A stretch of 46,447 nt of DNA from CAZGDV01 sp964524995 (GTDB lineage Bacteria; Chloroflexota; Dehalococcoidia; SZUA-161). Of the stretch, positions 31,948 through 41,091 are shown in pieces; positions within the stretch are counted from its first letter, which is position 1; each line of letters opens with the position of its first letter. A model generated the notes under the pieces. That model saw only the letters and a list, made by a program, of their open reading frames with translations, ran no database searches and was not told the origin of the DNA. A program made the translations under genes and the position numbers. The stretch covers positions 1 through 46,447 of the forward strand of contig CAZGDV010000008.1 of the NCBI GenBank assembly GCA_964524995.1, in the 5' to 3' direction.

Positions 31948-33306
31948 CTACTCGGTCCAGGAGCCCATCCGTTCGAGGACGGCCGCTATCTGCTTGGCAC
32001 CCAGAACGAAGTCGCCCAGGCGGATGTGCTCGTTTGGGGCGTGCGGCCTGGAATCCGGGTACATGACGCCTATAAGGACTGTGGGCAGGCCGAGTGTGTC
32101 GGTGAACGAGTACATGGGCCCGCTGCCCGCCATCGAAGGGACAAGGACCGGATCAACGCCGTACACGTCTCTGGTCGCCTCGCACACCAGTCTCACGAAT
32201 GGTGAGTCAAGCGGCGTGCGCGCGGGGTTCTCCCCCTCGATTCCCGCCGCTATCGAGATATCGTCGAAGCCGTTTGCGTCGAGGTGTTTTCTCAGCTTGG
32301 CCAGGATGTCTTCCGGCCTCTGGTTCGGCACCAGCCGGAAGTCGAGCTTGGCCCGTGCCACGGCTGGTAGGACCGTCTTCGAGCCCGGGCCGGTGTAACC
32401 TGAGTCGAGTCCGCAGATTGTGCAGCTTGGCTCGAGTATGTGCCTTCTCTTGTACTCGAAACCACTCACACCTTTGACGAACTGCTTCAGTCCCAGGCTC
32501 TGCCTGGTATGCTCGTCGTCCAGCGGCATGGCCCTGATCGCGTCTATCACGGGCTCGGCCGGCGGCACGACGTCATCGTAGAAGCCTTGGACGGTTATGC
32601 TCTCGTCCATGTCCTTGATGGAGGAGAGTGCCCAGACCAGGCGCCAGGCCGGATTGGGGATCACCGCTCCCAACGAAGAGTGCAGGTCGACGGAGGCCCC
32701 CCGCGCCTCGAGCTGTACGTACAGGATTCCTTTGACGCCCAGGCTGATCATTGGCTCGTTCCGCCAGTTGACCCCCCCGCACTCCCATATGCAGGCGTCG
32801 GCCTCCAGGAGGTCGCGGTTCTGCTCGACGAAGCGTGCTATGTTGGGGCTGCCGATCTCCTCCTCCCCTTCGATGAGGAACTTGATTGTGACCGGAAGCT
32901 CTCCCTTCGTCTTCTGGAAGGACTCTATCGCGAGCAACCGCGCAATGATGTCACCCTTGTCGTCAGACACCCCTCGCGCCCTGAGAGTTCCCTCGACAAT
33001 CGTCGGTTCAAACGGGGGCGTTTCCCACTCGTCCAGGGGCTCGGGTGGTTGTACATCGTAGTGGTTGTAGAAGAGGAGTGTTCTCTCAGACCGGCCCTTC
33101 AGTTCACCGTAGACCATCGGATAGCCGCCCTCGACCGGGATTGCTCGCGTCTCGATGCCCCTCTTCTTCAGCAACTCAACGACCAGCGGGACGGTCTCGG
33201 ACATGCCTACGCCCTGGGCGCTGATGCTGGGCTGCCGACAGAATACCTTCAGGTCCTCGATCGTCTCCGCCCAATGATCGTCGATGCAGTCGTAGACCGT
33301 TTTCAT
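31948..33306 (-). CDS. M20 family metallopeptidase (dipeptidase/deacylase)
   Basis: 452 residues. The metal-site motifs are clear: YNHYDVQPP (His and Asp), RGVSDDKGD (bridging Asp), LIEGEEEIGS (Glu pair) and HAPNEHI near the C-terminus. A lid/dimerisation domain lies in the middle. It probably hydrolyses dipeptides or N-acyl amino acids in the cytoplasm with two zinc ions. The ATG at 33306 follows AAGGAG; the longer frame overlaps dinG and is not credible. It starts 43 bases after dinG and may be co-transcribed. Confidence 0.92.
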   Translation of the reverse strand: MKTVYDCIDDHWAETIEDLKVFCRQPSISAQGVGMSETVPLVVELLKKRGIETRAIPVEGGYPMVYGELKGRSERTLLFYNHYDVQPPEPLDEWETPPFEPTIVEGTLRARGVSDDKGDIIARLLAIESFQKTKGELPVTIKFLIEGEEEIGSPNIARFVEQNRDLLEADACIWECGGVNWRNEPMISLGVKGILYVQLEARGASVDLHSSLGAVIPNPAWRLVWALSSIKDMDESITVQGFYDDVVPPAEPVIDAIRAMPLDDEHTRQSLGLKQFVKGVSGFEYKRRHILEPSCTICGLDSGYTGPGSKTVLPAVARAKLDFRLVPNQRPEDILAKLRKHLDANGFDDISIAAGIEGENPARTPLDSPFVRLVCEATRDVYGVDPVLVPSMAGSGPMYSFTDTLGLPTVLIGVMYPDSRPHAPNEHIRLGDFVLGAKQIAAVLERMGSWTE

Positions 33307-33349
33307 GCGGATTCTCCTTACGTATGTGCCCGCGATGACCAGTCGGGCG

Positions 33350-36178
33350 CTACATGCTGAGCCAGCCTTTGATCGCCGCCGGCAACTCCCTGGAGGAGCC
33401 ACGCCTGACCGTACACGTGGGAATGGACTCCAGGAAAGCGGACCCGTATCGCTTGCTCTGTACCCTCCTGTCCATGACGACAACGATTCCCCTGTCCCTG
33501 TGGCTCCGGATGAGCCTCCCGAACCCCTGCTTGAACCTGATGGTGGCCTGGGGTACCGCATACTGGTTGAAGGGGTCGTCCAGCAGCTCGGACCGTGCCT
33601 CGAATGTGGGCTCGGTTGGCACATTGAATGGCAGCCTGGTGATCACGAGCACGGCAAGGGCATCACCGACGACGTCGATGCCCTCCCAGAAGCTGGCCGT
33701 GCCGAGAAGCACGGTGTTCGGGTTGCCTTTGAAGGCTGCGAGAATCTGCCTGGGTGACCCATCGATACCCTGGCCCAGGACCAGGACTCCTTCCTCTTCG
33801 AGCGGGTTGTGTATGGCTGCCTGTGTTTGCCTCAAGGACGCGTGAGATGTGAACAGGACCAGAGTGCGCCCTCTCGTCTCCCGACATATGTCGATCAGGG
33901 CTGATTCGACGGCCTGCTGGTAAGCCGGATGCTGGGGGTCTGGTATGTCGTTTGGCAGGTACACCAGTGTAGAGCTGAGGTAGTCGAAGGGTGAGTCGAT
34001 CACGACTGTGCGAGACCCCTCAGCGCCGAGCCTGTCCTTGATGTAATGGAAGCTGCCCTCGCTGGTCAGTGTTGCGCCGGTCAAGATCACGGAACCGTTC
34101 GCTGAGAACAGCGCGTTCTCCAGGAATCCCCTCACTTCCAGCGGCGCACTGTGCACCCCGACGGCGCCGGTATGCCGGTTGGCTGTGATCCAGTAGACAC
34201 TGCCGGAATCCGGCTGGGTGACGGCGTTGTCCAATTGCCGGATCAACTCGTCTGTGCGACCCAACAGCGAAGGTATCTCGACCGCCAGGGCCTCACGCAA
34301 CTGGGGCTTGATTCCCTCGATGTCCTGCAGTGTGATTAGCAGGTCGTCCAGTGCGTCGGCGGTGCCGCTCAGCCTCGTTCTGAGAGAGTTCCAAGCCGTC
34401 TCTACACGTGACCATCCCGGCTGCTTGCGTGTCTCCCATGTGATACGCAGGGAACGCTCGTAGTCCGTCCGGTCGGTCGAACTCGACTCGACGAAGAGTC
34501 TCAGTTGCTCAAACAGCTCATCCGCGCCCTCTCCGATCGCTTCGACTTCGCCTCTGAGAGAGTCCACGGTCTGCCGGATCTGGCGCTTTCGGGAGGAGCC
34601 CAGCCCCGGAGAGCGAAGGGCCTCCCCTATCGCGGCAAGGAGACCGGCCGATCGCCTTCCAGACGTCTGTCGCCTGAATCGCCCCAGGTGCTCCCATATG
34701 TCCCACTGGTTCACGCGGAAGCCGAGCTGGCTGGTGGCCTCGTCCTCCAAATGATGCGCTTCGTCGATGATGACGTGATCGTATGGCGGCAGGACGTCAG
34801 CGCCTGCCGCCAGGTCAGACAGAAGAAGCGCGTGATTGACTACTATAAGGTGAGCGTTCTCCGCAGCCCGCCGGGCACTGTGAAGGAAACAGCTTTCCTT
34901 GGACCTGTGGGGGCACTGTCCCTCGATGGACTCATCGTATGTTGCACAGATCCTGTTCCAGACCGGCAAGTCCGCGAATGTGAGATTCAACTCCGCCCTG
35001 TCCCCGGTATTCGTGGACTCGAGCCAGATTGCCACACGAGCCAGCAACCTGGCCTCCTCGACCGTGAGGCTCTCGCTGTCATGGAGTGCCCGGAACCGCC
35101 TCCGGCAGAGGTAGTTGGAGCGGCCCTTCAGCTGAACCACCCTCAGGCTGTCGGCAGCCTGGCTGTCAACCGTCTTCAGCGAGTCCAGAGTGTGGGGGAT
35201 GTCCTTGCTAATCAGCTGTCCCTGCAGGTTGATGGTGTTCGTCGAGATCACCACAGGCGAGCCATTCCTCAATGCGAACACGATGGACGGGAGCAGGTAT
35301 GCGATCGACTTGCCGGTGCCGGTGCCTGCCTCGACGATCAGGTTCCCCCCTTCGTCCAGGACTTGTCCCACCTCCCGGGCCATGGCAATCTGGCCCGGCC
35401 TGTGCTCATAGCCGGGCAGTGTGGTCGCCAGCGGGCCGTCGGGTTCCAGGAGGGCAGAGGGCTCCGGCACATCCAGAGTGATGGCTTCGGGGCGCCCCGT
35501 GCCAGCAAGTGCGGTCGTGTCGCCCAGCGCGGATGTGGTTCTCCGTCCGGGGCGGGGCGCTTTCCGCTTTGGTTCCCCGAATGTCCCTGCCGCCTTGCCG
35601 CGCAACACGTCCACCAGAAGACCCTCGATGTCCCAGCCGCTCTTCCGTGCCAGGAGGATGACGTCTTCCAGCGTCGACACCGGTAGTTCGGAGGCAGCCT
35701 CCAGCAGGGCCAGGAAGAGCTCTTTGGCCGCAACAGCGTCCGCCAGTGCGCGGTGCTTCGGCTTTGGCAGCTCGAGGGAATCGGCGAGCGAGGCAAGGCT
35801 GTAGTCGGGCTGGTTATGGAGCATGAGCGTAGCCAGTTCGTATGTGTCATAGCTGGGGTTGGGCAGCTTGCCGTACTTGCGTTCCAGGAAGCCGATGTCG
35901 AACTGCACATTGTGCCCTACAAGGGGGCTGTCGCCGATGAAATCGAGAAGTGATTGGGCAAGTCCATCGAAGACAGGGGCCTCGTCGACCTCTTCCTGCC
36001 GGATTCCGCAGAGTCGTTGCACGCGATAGGGGATCGGGCGGTCCGGCTTGATCAGGGACTGGAACTCGTCCGTAGTCTGGCCATTGCCGAACCTGACGGC
36101 ACCGACCTCTATGATGTCGTCGGATTCGGGGTCCAGTCCGGTCGTCTCGAGGTCCAGAGAAACGTAGACTTGGCTCAT
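33350..36178 (-). CDS. dinG: DinG-type ATP-dependent helicase with N-terminal DnaQ-like exonuclease
   Basis: 942 residues. Residues 1-165 form a DEDDh 3'-5' exonuclease: SLDLETTGL (ExoI), GHNVQFDIGFL (ExoII) and KHRALADA (ExoIII). A linker leads to an XPD/DinG-like superfamily 2 helicase with Walker A EAGTGTGKS (near 283), IIDEAHHLEDEA (near 470) and TASFWEGIDV plus RLPFNVP toward the C-terminus. Four cysteines between Walker A and the DEAH box (YLCRRRF, RICATY, QCPHR, SCFLHS) fit an iron-sulfur cluster. This exonuclease fusion is the form known from Firmicutes and other non-proteobacteria. It acts in DNA repair or R-loop removal. A good promoter lies just upstream. Confidence 0.95.
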   Translation of the reverse strand: MSQVYVSLDLETTGLDPESDDIIEVGAVRFGNGQTTDEFQSLIKPDRPIPYRVQRLCGIRQEEVDEAPVFDGLAQSLLDFIGDSPLVGHNVQFDIGFLERKYGKLPNPSYDTYELATLMLHNQPDYSLASLADSLELPKPKHRALADAVAAKELFLALLEAASELPVSTLEDVILLARKSGWDIEGLLVDVLRGKAAGTFGEPKRKAPRPGRRTTSALGDTTALAGTGRPEAITLDVPEPSALLEPDGPLATTLPGYEHRPGQIAMAREVGQVLDEGGNLIVEAGTGTGKSIAYLLPSIVFALRNGSPVVISTNTINLQGQLISKDIPHTLDSLKTVDSQAADSLRVVQLKGRSNYLCRRRFRALHDSESLTVEEARLLARVAIWLESTNTGDRAELNLTFADLPVWNRICATYDESIEGQCPHRSKESCFLHSARRAAENAHLIVVNHALLLSDLAAGADVLPPYDHVIIDEAHHLEDEATSQLGFRVNQWDIWEHLGRFRRQTSGRRSAGLLAAIGEALRSPGLGSSRKRQIRQTVDSLRGEVEAIGEGADELFEQLRLFVESSSTDRTDYERSLRITWETRKQPGWSRVETAWNSLRTRLSGTADALDDLLITLQDIEGIKPQLREALAVEIPSLLGRTDELIRQLDNAVTQPDSGSVYWITANRHTGAVGVHSAPLEVRGFLENALFSANGSVILTGATLTSEGSFHYIKDRLGAEGSRTVVIDSPFDYLSSTLVYLPNDIPDPQHPAYQQAVESALIDICRETRGRTLVLFTSHASLRQTQAAIHNPLEEEGVLVLGQGIDGSPRQILAAFKGNPNTVLLGTASFWEGIDVVGDALAVLVITRLPFNVPTEPTFEARSELLDDPFNQYAVPQATIRFKQGFGRLIRSHRDRGIVVVMDRRVQSKRYGSAFLESIPTCTVRRGSSRELPAAIKGWLSM

Positions 36179-36231
36179 CGGGCGCTCGTTGCGGGCTCAA
36201 ATGCCCTTGCCGGGTGTAGGGTTATGGGCGT

Positions 36232-36261
36232 ATTGTAGCTGGGTGGTTGGAGGGGGGTCAA
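36232..36261 (-). promoter_or_regulatory. Promoter for dinG
   Basis: Minus strand: -35 TTGACC (36261-36256), an 18-base spacer and -10 TACAAT (36237-36232); both hexamers match five of six. The predicted start near 36225 gives a leader of about 47 bases. Confidence 0.6.
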
Positions 36262-36277
36262 CAAGCCGCACATGAGG

Positions 36278-36700
36278 CTAGCGCCAGTCCCCGAGAAACG
36301 GGAGCAGCCAGCCGAAGATGCCGACGAAGGCCAGGCCCAAGACGAGGCCGAGCCTCGCCAGGCTTCGCCTCGTGACCAGCAGGACGATCAGCGAGGGCGC
36401 GGTGACGCAGATTACGGCGACTGTGACAACGAAGTTGCTGCTGCCCAGACCGGGGTCCGGTGCGGCGGCATCAATGGCGTGGTATATGAGCCCCGCGATG
36501 ATTCCCAACATGATCCCGAAGGGAGGAATGCCGAACACGATCAGGAGGAGGGCCAGCGTTGCGGAGAAACCGGATGGCAACACGTTGGTCAGCCGTTCGT
36601 AGGCGTCCTTGTTCTTGATGAGAACGTAGACCAGGACGCCGAGGAATACGGTGCTCATGATCAGCCCGCATAGCACCCCGCCCAGGATGTCCATCAACAT
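36278..36700 (-). CDS. Hypothetical integral membrane protein
   Basis: 140 residues with four hydrophobic segments (roughly 3-27, 44-70, 81-107 and 112-137) and few charged residues, so nearly all of it is in the membrane. No motif is recognised. It overlaps the end of ispE by 7 bases. The ATG at 36700 has GAGGAGGG seven bases upstream; a second ATG two codons later forms TGATG with the ispE stop. Function unknown; conservation of the rsmA-ispE link would say more about its role than its sequence does. Confidence 0.7.
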   Translation of the reverse strand: MLMDILGGVLCGLIMSTVFLGVLVYVLIKNKDAYERLTNVLPSGFSATLALLLIVFGIPPFGIMLGIIAGLIYHAIDAAAPDPGLGSSNFVVTVAVICVTAPSLIVLLVTRRSLARLGLVLGLAFVGIFGWLLPFLGDWR

Positions 36701-37581
36701 TGGCTGCCCTCCTCGGGTGGGCCGGGAGCGGGCTGGCACGTACGCACCAGCCATGCCCTTGCCCCCTGCCGTTCAATCAGGTCTCTGAGCGCCTGGCCTT
36801 CGGCCTCGTTGGCTGCGAGGGCGAACAGCGTCGGGCCTGCTCCCGCCAGATGAACTCGCCCGGCACCCGCCTCAGCGAAGCGCTCTCGACAATCCTTGAG
36901 GCCGGGGAAGGCGTCGAAGGCGACGTGCTCGAAGACGTTGAATAGAATCGCCTCGTCAATGGCTTCCCGATGCTCCAGCCGGGTGATCAGCTCCTGCGAC
37001 TTTCGGCCGTCAGTGAAGTGAGATGGGTTCAAGCGTGAGTAGAGCCGGGCTGTCTTGCGGTCTATTGGGGACACGTCCGGCTCCACGAGTACGATCCACA
37101 GCTCCGTCACCGGCGGCAGAGGGGATACGATCTCCCCCCGCCCCCGCGCCACCGCCGTCCCGCCTCGCAGGAAGAAGGCCACATCCGAGCCGAGATCGGC
37201 CGCCAGTCCTTCCAGGGCCTCCGGTGTCAGCCCTAGGCCCCAGAGCCGGTTGAGTGCCAGAAGAGCCGCCGCTCCGTCAGAGGAACCGGACCCCAGGCCA
37301 CCGGCGATTGGGACCGCCTTTTCGAGGTGGATGCGTGCACCCTTGTCGCAGCCCGTGTGTTCCTTGAGCGAGTGGGCAGCCCTCAGGATGAGGTTGTCAT
37401 CGTTCACCAGCTCCGGCCTGCTCGAAGTGAGAACCAGCGACATAGACTGCTCGAAGGTGATGGTGTCGGCGATACTGATCGTCTGCAGCACGGTGACGAC
37501 CTCGTGGTAGCCGTCGTCGCGCCTGGACAGGACCTCGAGGGTGAGATTGATCTTGGCATATGCGTCGACAGTGAGACTCAT
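36694..37581 (-). CDS. ispE: 4-diphosphocytidyl-2-C-methyl-D-erythritol kinase
   Basis: 295 residues of the GHMP kinase family. AYAKINLTLEVLSRRDDGYHEV is the IspE N-terminus, and PIAGGLGSGSSDGAAALLALN is the phosphate-binding loop. A C-terminal GAGPTLFAL motif is present. It phosphorylates CDP-methylerythritol in the MEP isoprenoid pathway. Its ATG overlaps the rsmA stop (ATGA), a pairing common in bacteria. Confidence 0.96.
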   Translation of the reverse strand: MSLTVDAYAKINLTLEVLSRRDDGYHEVVTVLQTISIADTITFEQSMSLVLTSSRPELVNDDNLILRAAHSLKEHTGCDKGARIHLEKAVPIAGGLGSGSSDGAAALLALNRLWGLGLTPEALEGLAADLGSDVAFFLRGGTAVARGRGEIVSPLPPVTELWIVLVEPDVSPIDRKTARLYSRLNPSHFTDGRKSQELITRLEHREAIDEAILFNVFEHVAFDAFPGLKDCRERFAEAGAGRVHLAGAGPTLFALAANEAEGQALRDLIERQGARAWLVRTCQPAPGPPEEGSQC

Positions 37582-38438
37582 TCCTTCACAACCAGGACGT
37601 CACGGGTCTCGTGCAGCCGGGCCCACTCCTCGAGCGATAGCGTCTGGGGACGGCGGGTCGGGTCTATGTCCGCGCGCTTGAGGAGTGAGGCGCTCTCGTC
37701 CGTCGTGGCATCTAACCCCACCGCGAGCGAGTTCCGAATCTGCTTTCGGCGCGAACTGAATCCGGCCTTGACGATCTGGAAGAAGCCTTCGATGTCTCTG
37801 AGCCTGAGTGCGGGCTCGGGGTACACATCGATGCGTATAATCGCCGACTCGACCTTGGGCGGGGGATAGAAGCACTTCGCGGGTACGTAGTCAATGATGC
37901 TGGGCTTGCCGTACAGCTGTACGGCGATGCCCGCCAAGCTCATCCTGCCCGGCCCGGCCACGACAGCCTCCGCTACTTCTTTCTGCAGCATGACGACCAT
38001 CAACTCGGGCTTGAGCGTGGCTTCGAGGAGGTGTCGCAGGATCGCAGAGGCCACGTAGTAGGGCAGGTTTCCCAGGACCTTGTAGTGGCCTCCGAGCTTC
38101 AGCCCGGAGGGGTCAACATCCAGCACGTCCGCATTGACGATGGCAACGTTGTCCCGGCCCGAGTATCTCCGCGCCAGGCCTGCAGCCAGCACGGAATCGA
38201 CCTCCACGGCAACGACCTTGCTGGCCCGCTCGACGAGATCGTCCGTCAGCATGCCCAGGCCAGGGCCGACCTCCAGGACTGTGTCTTCTTTATCCAGATC
38301 GGCGGCCTCGACGATCTTTCTGAGGACTGCGCGGTCGACCAGGAAGTGCTGGCCGAGCCCTTTTGCGGCCCTGATTCCGAGTCGGCGGAGCCTCTCCTTG
38401 ACCTCGCCGATCTCGGGGTGCTCGCGTGTTGCACGCAT
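37578..38438 (-). CDS. rsmA: 16S rRNA (adenine1518/1519-N6) dimethyltransferase
   Basis: 286 residues. KGLGQHFLVD is the family N-terminus, VLEVGPGLGMLTDDL the SAM motif, and VLGNLPYYVASAIL contains the N-L-P-Y catalytic motif. It dimethylates two adjacent adenines near the 3' end of 16S rRNA. I chose the ATG at 38438 (GAGTGG upstream). In-frame GTG and TTG codons 4 and 8 codons earlier are less likely. It starts the run rsmA-ispE-membrane protein. Confidence 0.95.
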   Translation of the reverse strand: MRATREHPEIGEVKERLRRLGIRAAKGLGQHFLVDRAVLRKIVEAADLDKEDTVLEVGPGLGMLTDDLVERASKVVAVEVDSVLAAGLARRYSGRDNVAIVNADVLDVDPSGLKLGGHYKVLGNLPYYVASAILRHLLEATLKPELMVVMLQKEVAEAVVAGPGRMSLAGIAVQLYGKPSIIDYVPAKCFYPPPKVESAIIRIDVYPEPALRLRDIEGFFQIVKAGFSSRRKQIRNSLAVGLDATTDESASLLKRADIDPTRRPQTLSLEEWARLHETRDVLVVKE

Positions 38439-38493
38439 GACGTTACCCACTCTACTGTACAACGGTGCACTATGGCAAGAGGCCGGAAAGGAA

Positions 38494-38523
38494 ACAGCCG
38501 ACCCGGTGCGCCAGGTCGGCTGT
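38494..38523 (-). terminator. Rho-independent terminator after the amidohydrolase gene
   Basis: A perfect 10-bp stem, ACAGCCGACC with GGTCGGCTGT, around a 10-nt loop, followed on the minus strand by TTCCTTTCC. It lies 26 bases past the amidohydrolase stop codon and before rsmA, so it separates the two transcripts. Confidence 0.75.
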
Positions 38524-38548
38524 TATCGATCACCTCGTCAAGCCAGCG

Positions 38549-39463
38549 CTAGAAACCGAAGACCCTGATCGCGTTCTCGCGCATGATCATGCGCTTGGCC
38601 TCATCACTGAGCGGCAGGGCGAGAAACTGCTCCTTGAACGCCTTCAAGCCCATGTTGTTGGTGCCGAACAGCGTCTTCTCCTGGCCGGCCCAGAACTGCA
38701 TGAATGTGAAGATCTGGGGATGGAGCTTGGGCAGGAGCTTGGGCATCCACGCCGAGCAATCGCAATACACGTTGGGGTGCTTCCACGCCATACACACGAG
38801 CTCGTTGCCCCAGGGCCAGCCGGTGTGAGAGCCGATTATGGTCAGGCCCGGGAAGTCCAGGGCGACCTCGTCCAGGTACATCGGGTAGCCGGGCCAGCTC
38901 GGGAACAGCTCGGCTGCGTGCCCGGTCTGCATTCCCACCGGGATGCCGAGCTCGCTGCACTTGGCATAGCAGGGATAGAGCCTCTTGTCGTTGAGGGGCA
39001 CGCCAAACGTGAGCGAATGAAAGTAGCAGTACTTCGCCCCGAACTCCTTGACACCTCTGTCGATCTCCTCCAGGCTCTCCTCGATTCTATAGGGGTTGTA
39101 GCCTACCGCCAGGACCAGCCGATCGGGGAAGTCCTTGATGTGCTCGTAGACCTCCTCCGGCTTGTAGTCCCAGATCAGCTTCTTGTCCCAGTTGGACCAC
39201 ATCTTGATGGCCGGGATGAATATCTTGTCGTAGCCGTGCTCGTCCATCTGCGCTACGAACTCCGGGGTGGTTGGGATGGGAACGGGGAGGGGTGGGGCGG
39301 GATTCCTCATCGTTTCCAGCAGGATGTTCTGCTGAATCTCACTGCCGGGCTGTGTGTGCGATCTCATCATGGTGGCGGCGAGGATCTGGAACTCGCGGCC
39401 GGTCCAGGCCGTCGGGTTCCAGAACGGGTAGTTCATGATGTCAATAGGTCTGATATCTTCCAA
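38549..39463 (-). CDS. Amidohydrolase-related TIM-barrel protein
   Basis: 304 residues of the amidohydrolase-2 (ACMSD/decarboxylase-like) superfamily. Recognisable parts are FGAKYCYFHSL, GIPVGMQTGH, IIGSHTGWPWGNEL, NVYCDCSAW and the ending ENAIRVFGF. The usual N-terminal H-x-H metal pair is not visible, because the corresponding segment reads IDIMNYPFW. The usual Asp near the C-terminus reads F-G-T-N-N. The histidines of TGH and GSH remain. It could be a metal-poor hydratase/decarboxylase or an inactive paralogue. It is 51 bases downstream of an SDR gene in the same direction. Confidence 0.78.
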   Translation of the reverse strand: MEDIRPIDIMNYPFWNPTAWTGREFQILAATMMRSHTQPGSEIQQNILLETMRNPAPPLPVPIPTTPEFVAQMDEHGYDKIFIPAIKMWSNWDKKLIWDYKPEEVYEHIKDFPDRLVLAVGYNPYRIEESLEEIDRGVKEFGAKYCYFHSLTFGVPLNDKRLYPCYAKCSELGIPVGMQTGHAAELFPSWPGYPMYLDEVALDFPGLTIIGSHTGWPWGNELVCMAWKHPNVYCDCSAWMPKLLPKLHPQIFTFMQFWAGQEKTLFGTNNMGLKAFKEQFLALPLSDEAKRMIMRENAIRVFGF

Positions 39464-39514
39464 TCTACCTACCTCTCCTTATTGCAGGTTTCCCCACTGA
39501 GGGCTTGGCCTTCT

Positions 39515-40312
39515 CTAGCACGTGCTGAAGCCGCCGCTCACGCTGAGGGTCTGCCCGGTGATGTAGTTCGCGCCCTCGGAGGCGAAGAACAGCGCCGCGT
39601 ATGCCACATCCTGCGGCGTGCCCATTCTCTGCAGCGGATACTGGCTGAGTATCTTCTCCTTTGTCTCAGGCGGTATCATCTCCACAGTGATGTCCCCGGC
39701 CCACATACTGTGCTTGCCAGCGGTCCCCGGCTGCTGTGGTATGTTGGCGCCCGGGCAGATGGCGTTGACGGTGATCCAGTATCTGCCCATCTCCTTGGCG
39801 ATCGCTTTGCCGAAGGCTATGACCGCGCCTTTGGTGCCGGAGTAGACTGCCTCTCTCGGCTCGCCCACGCGGCCTGAGTCGGAGGCGATGTTGACGATTC
39901 TTCCTGACTTCTTCTCCACCATGGTGTCCAATACGGCCCGTGTGCACTGGACAACGCCGAGGTAGTTGATTCTGACTTCCTTCTCGTATTCCTCGACGGG
40001 CTTCTTGAGGAACAGCTTGTTGGAGACGAAGCCGGCGTTGTTGACCAGGACGTCAATGCCCCCGAAGGTGTCCAGCACCTTCTTCACCATGGCCTCTATG
40101 GACGCCATGTCGGTGACGTCGGTCTTGACCGGGAGTATCTTGCCGCTCCCGAGCCCCTCGAACTCCTTGGCCACCTTCTGTGCCTGCTCTTCGTCGATGT
40201 CGGCGATGACCACGTTGGCGTTCTCCTTGACGAAGGCCTCAGTGATCCCGCGCCCGATATTGGCAGCGCCTCCGGTGATGATGACGGTCTTGCCTGCCAG
40301 ACCTAGATCCAT
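39515..40312 (-). CDS. Short-chain dehydrogenase/reductase (FabG/BadH-like)
   Basis: 265 residues of the classical SDR type. The cofactor loop is TGGAANIGRGI (TGxxxGxG-like with Asn at the third position), NNAG is present, and the catalytic YSGTK has Tyr and Lys four apart with Ser in NIASDSG. Acidic DID after the second strand favours NAD. The C-terminal ANYITGQTLSVSGGF is typical. Resemblance to hydroxyacyl-CoA dehydrogenases of cyclic-acid degradation is my impression only. AGGAGGT precedes the ATG. It probably forms a two-gene operon with the amidohydrolase. Confidence 0.88.
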   Translation of the reverse strand: MDLGLAGKTVIITGGAANIGRGITEAFVKENANVVIADIDEEQAQKVAKEFEGLGSGKILPVKTDVTDMASIEAMVKKVLDTFGGIDVLVNNAGFVSNKLFLKKPVEEYEKEVRINYLGVVQCTRAVLDTMVEKKSGRIVNIASDSGRVGEPREAVYSGTKGAVIAFGKAIAKEMGRYWITVNAICPGANIPQQPGTAGKHSMWAGDITVEMIPPETKEKILSQYPLQRMGTPQDVAYAALFFASEGANYITGQTLSVSGGFSTC

Positions 40313-40409
40313 TGATTCTGACCTCCTGTCTTGTGTTCAAATTCATAGTCTTCGCGATGGAGTGGGCTATCGGGCGAAGACGAACCGACGGAAAGAAGGC
40401 ATTAAGATA

Positions 40410-40677
40410 GGCCGTGCACCCGCTGTCGACCCCCGCCAACCGGCTTGTTGCTGCCACTGGCTCCCACCAGGTGAACCTGCGGCACCCGGAGACTGCTACT
40501 TACCGCTGCTTCCTCCCGGACCTGACGGGGTTCATAGTGCTCCGCCGCGCAGGACCCGGTGTTCAGCACCAATGACATCTAACAGTCCCGGGAGGCGAAA
40601 GACCTCGAGCGGGAATTCGATCCCGCTATAGCGGATTGCGGGTTCAGGGCACCGCTAGCTCCCCATCTAGCACGACC
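40410..40677 (-). ncRNA. ffs: Signal recognition particle RNA (large bacterial type)
   Basis: On the minus strand the universally conserved SRP apical motif reads GTCAGGTCCGGGAGGAAGC, with a GGGA tetraloop at 40517-40514. The 5' part contains GTGCTAGATGGGGAGCTAGC and CCGCAATCCGCTATAGC, the Alu-domain signature of long SRP RNAs. The 5' GGTCGTGC pairs with the 3' GCACGGCC, closing a molecule of about 268 bases. It targets membrane and secreted proteins together with Ffh. A T-rich stretch follows the 3' end. The promoter below places the first base at 40677. Confidence 0.93.
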
Positions 40678-40683
40678 TAGGAA

Positions 40684-40712
40684 ATGGTACTATAGGGGGT
40701 CGAAGGTGTCAA
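40684..40712 (-). promoter_or_regulatory. Promoter for SRP RNA
   Basis: Minus strand: a perfect -35 TTGACA (40712-40707), a 17-base spacer and -10 TACCAT (40689-40684). The seven-base offset predicts transcription starting at 40677, exactly where the closing stem begins. Confidence 0.7.
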
Positions 40713-40810
40713 GCGGAACACTCGTGTTGTGCGCAATGCACATTCGCCTCATGGCAGGTGCTCCGGTGCGAGCAACCGGCCGATTCTCCTGAGGCTTGCC
40801 ATCCGGCGTT

Positions 40811-41049
40811 GGGTGGTGCCCACCCGCCCACCCTCGGGAGCTGCGCTCCCGATCCCTCGCTCTTCGAGAGGGTAGGGCGTTCGCCCTCGAATGCCGAGAA
40901 TCGTAGGGGTCAGGTTACCTGACCCCTACAGCACAGAGACGTAGCAACTGTATTAACTACCTCATCATAAAGATACAAGGTGGGTGAAGCGAAGCGTAAC
41001 CCATCACTCCATCGTTTGGTCGGGTAGCCAGGGAGCATCCGCTCCCTGG
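40811..41049. repeat. Hairpin array between ffs and leuB
   Basis: Six closely spaced inverted repeats, none shared in sequence. GGGTGG/CCACCC is at 40811-40825, TCGGGAGC/GCTCCCGA at 40834-40852, and AGGGCG/CGCCCT at 40874-40887. GTAGGGGTCAGG/CCTGACCCCTAC, 12 bp with a 3-nt loop, is at 40903-40929. TGGGT/ACCCA around a GAAGCGAAGCG core is at 40981-41003, and CCAGGGAGC/GCTCCCTGG at 41028-41049. The fifth resembles the REP-like 'GGGT...gcgaagcg...ACCC' hairpins scattered in many bacterial genomes. No gene overlaps. A seventh hairpin is listed as the leu terminator. Confidence 0.6.
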
Positions 41050-41091
41050 GCCTGCTCCTCAATGCCGTGATGAGGCGGTCTCATCGACAAA

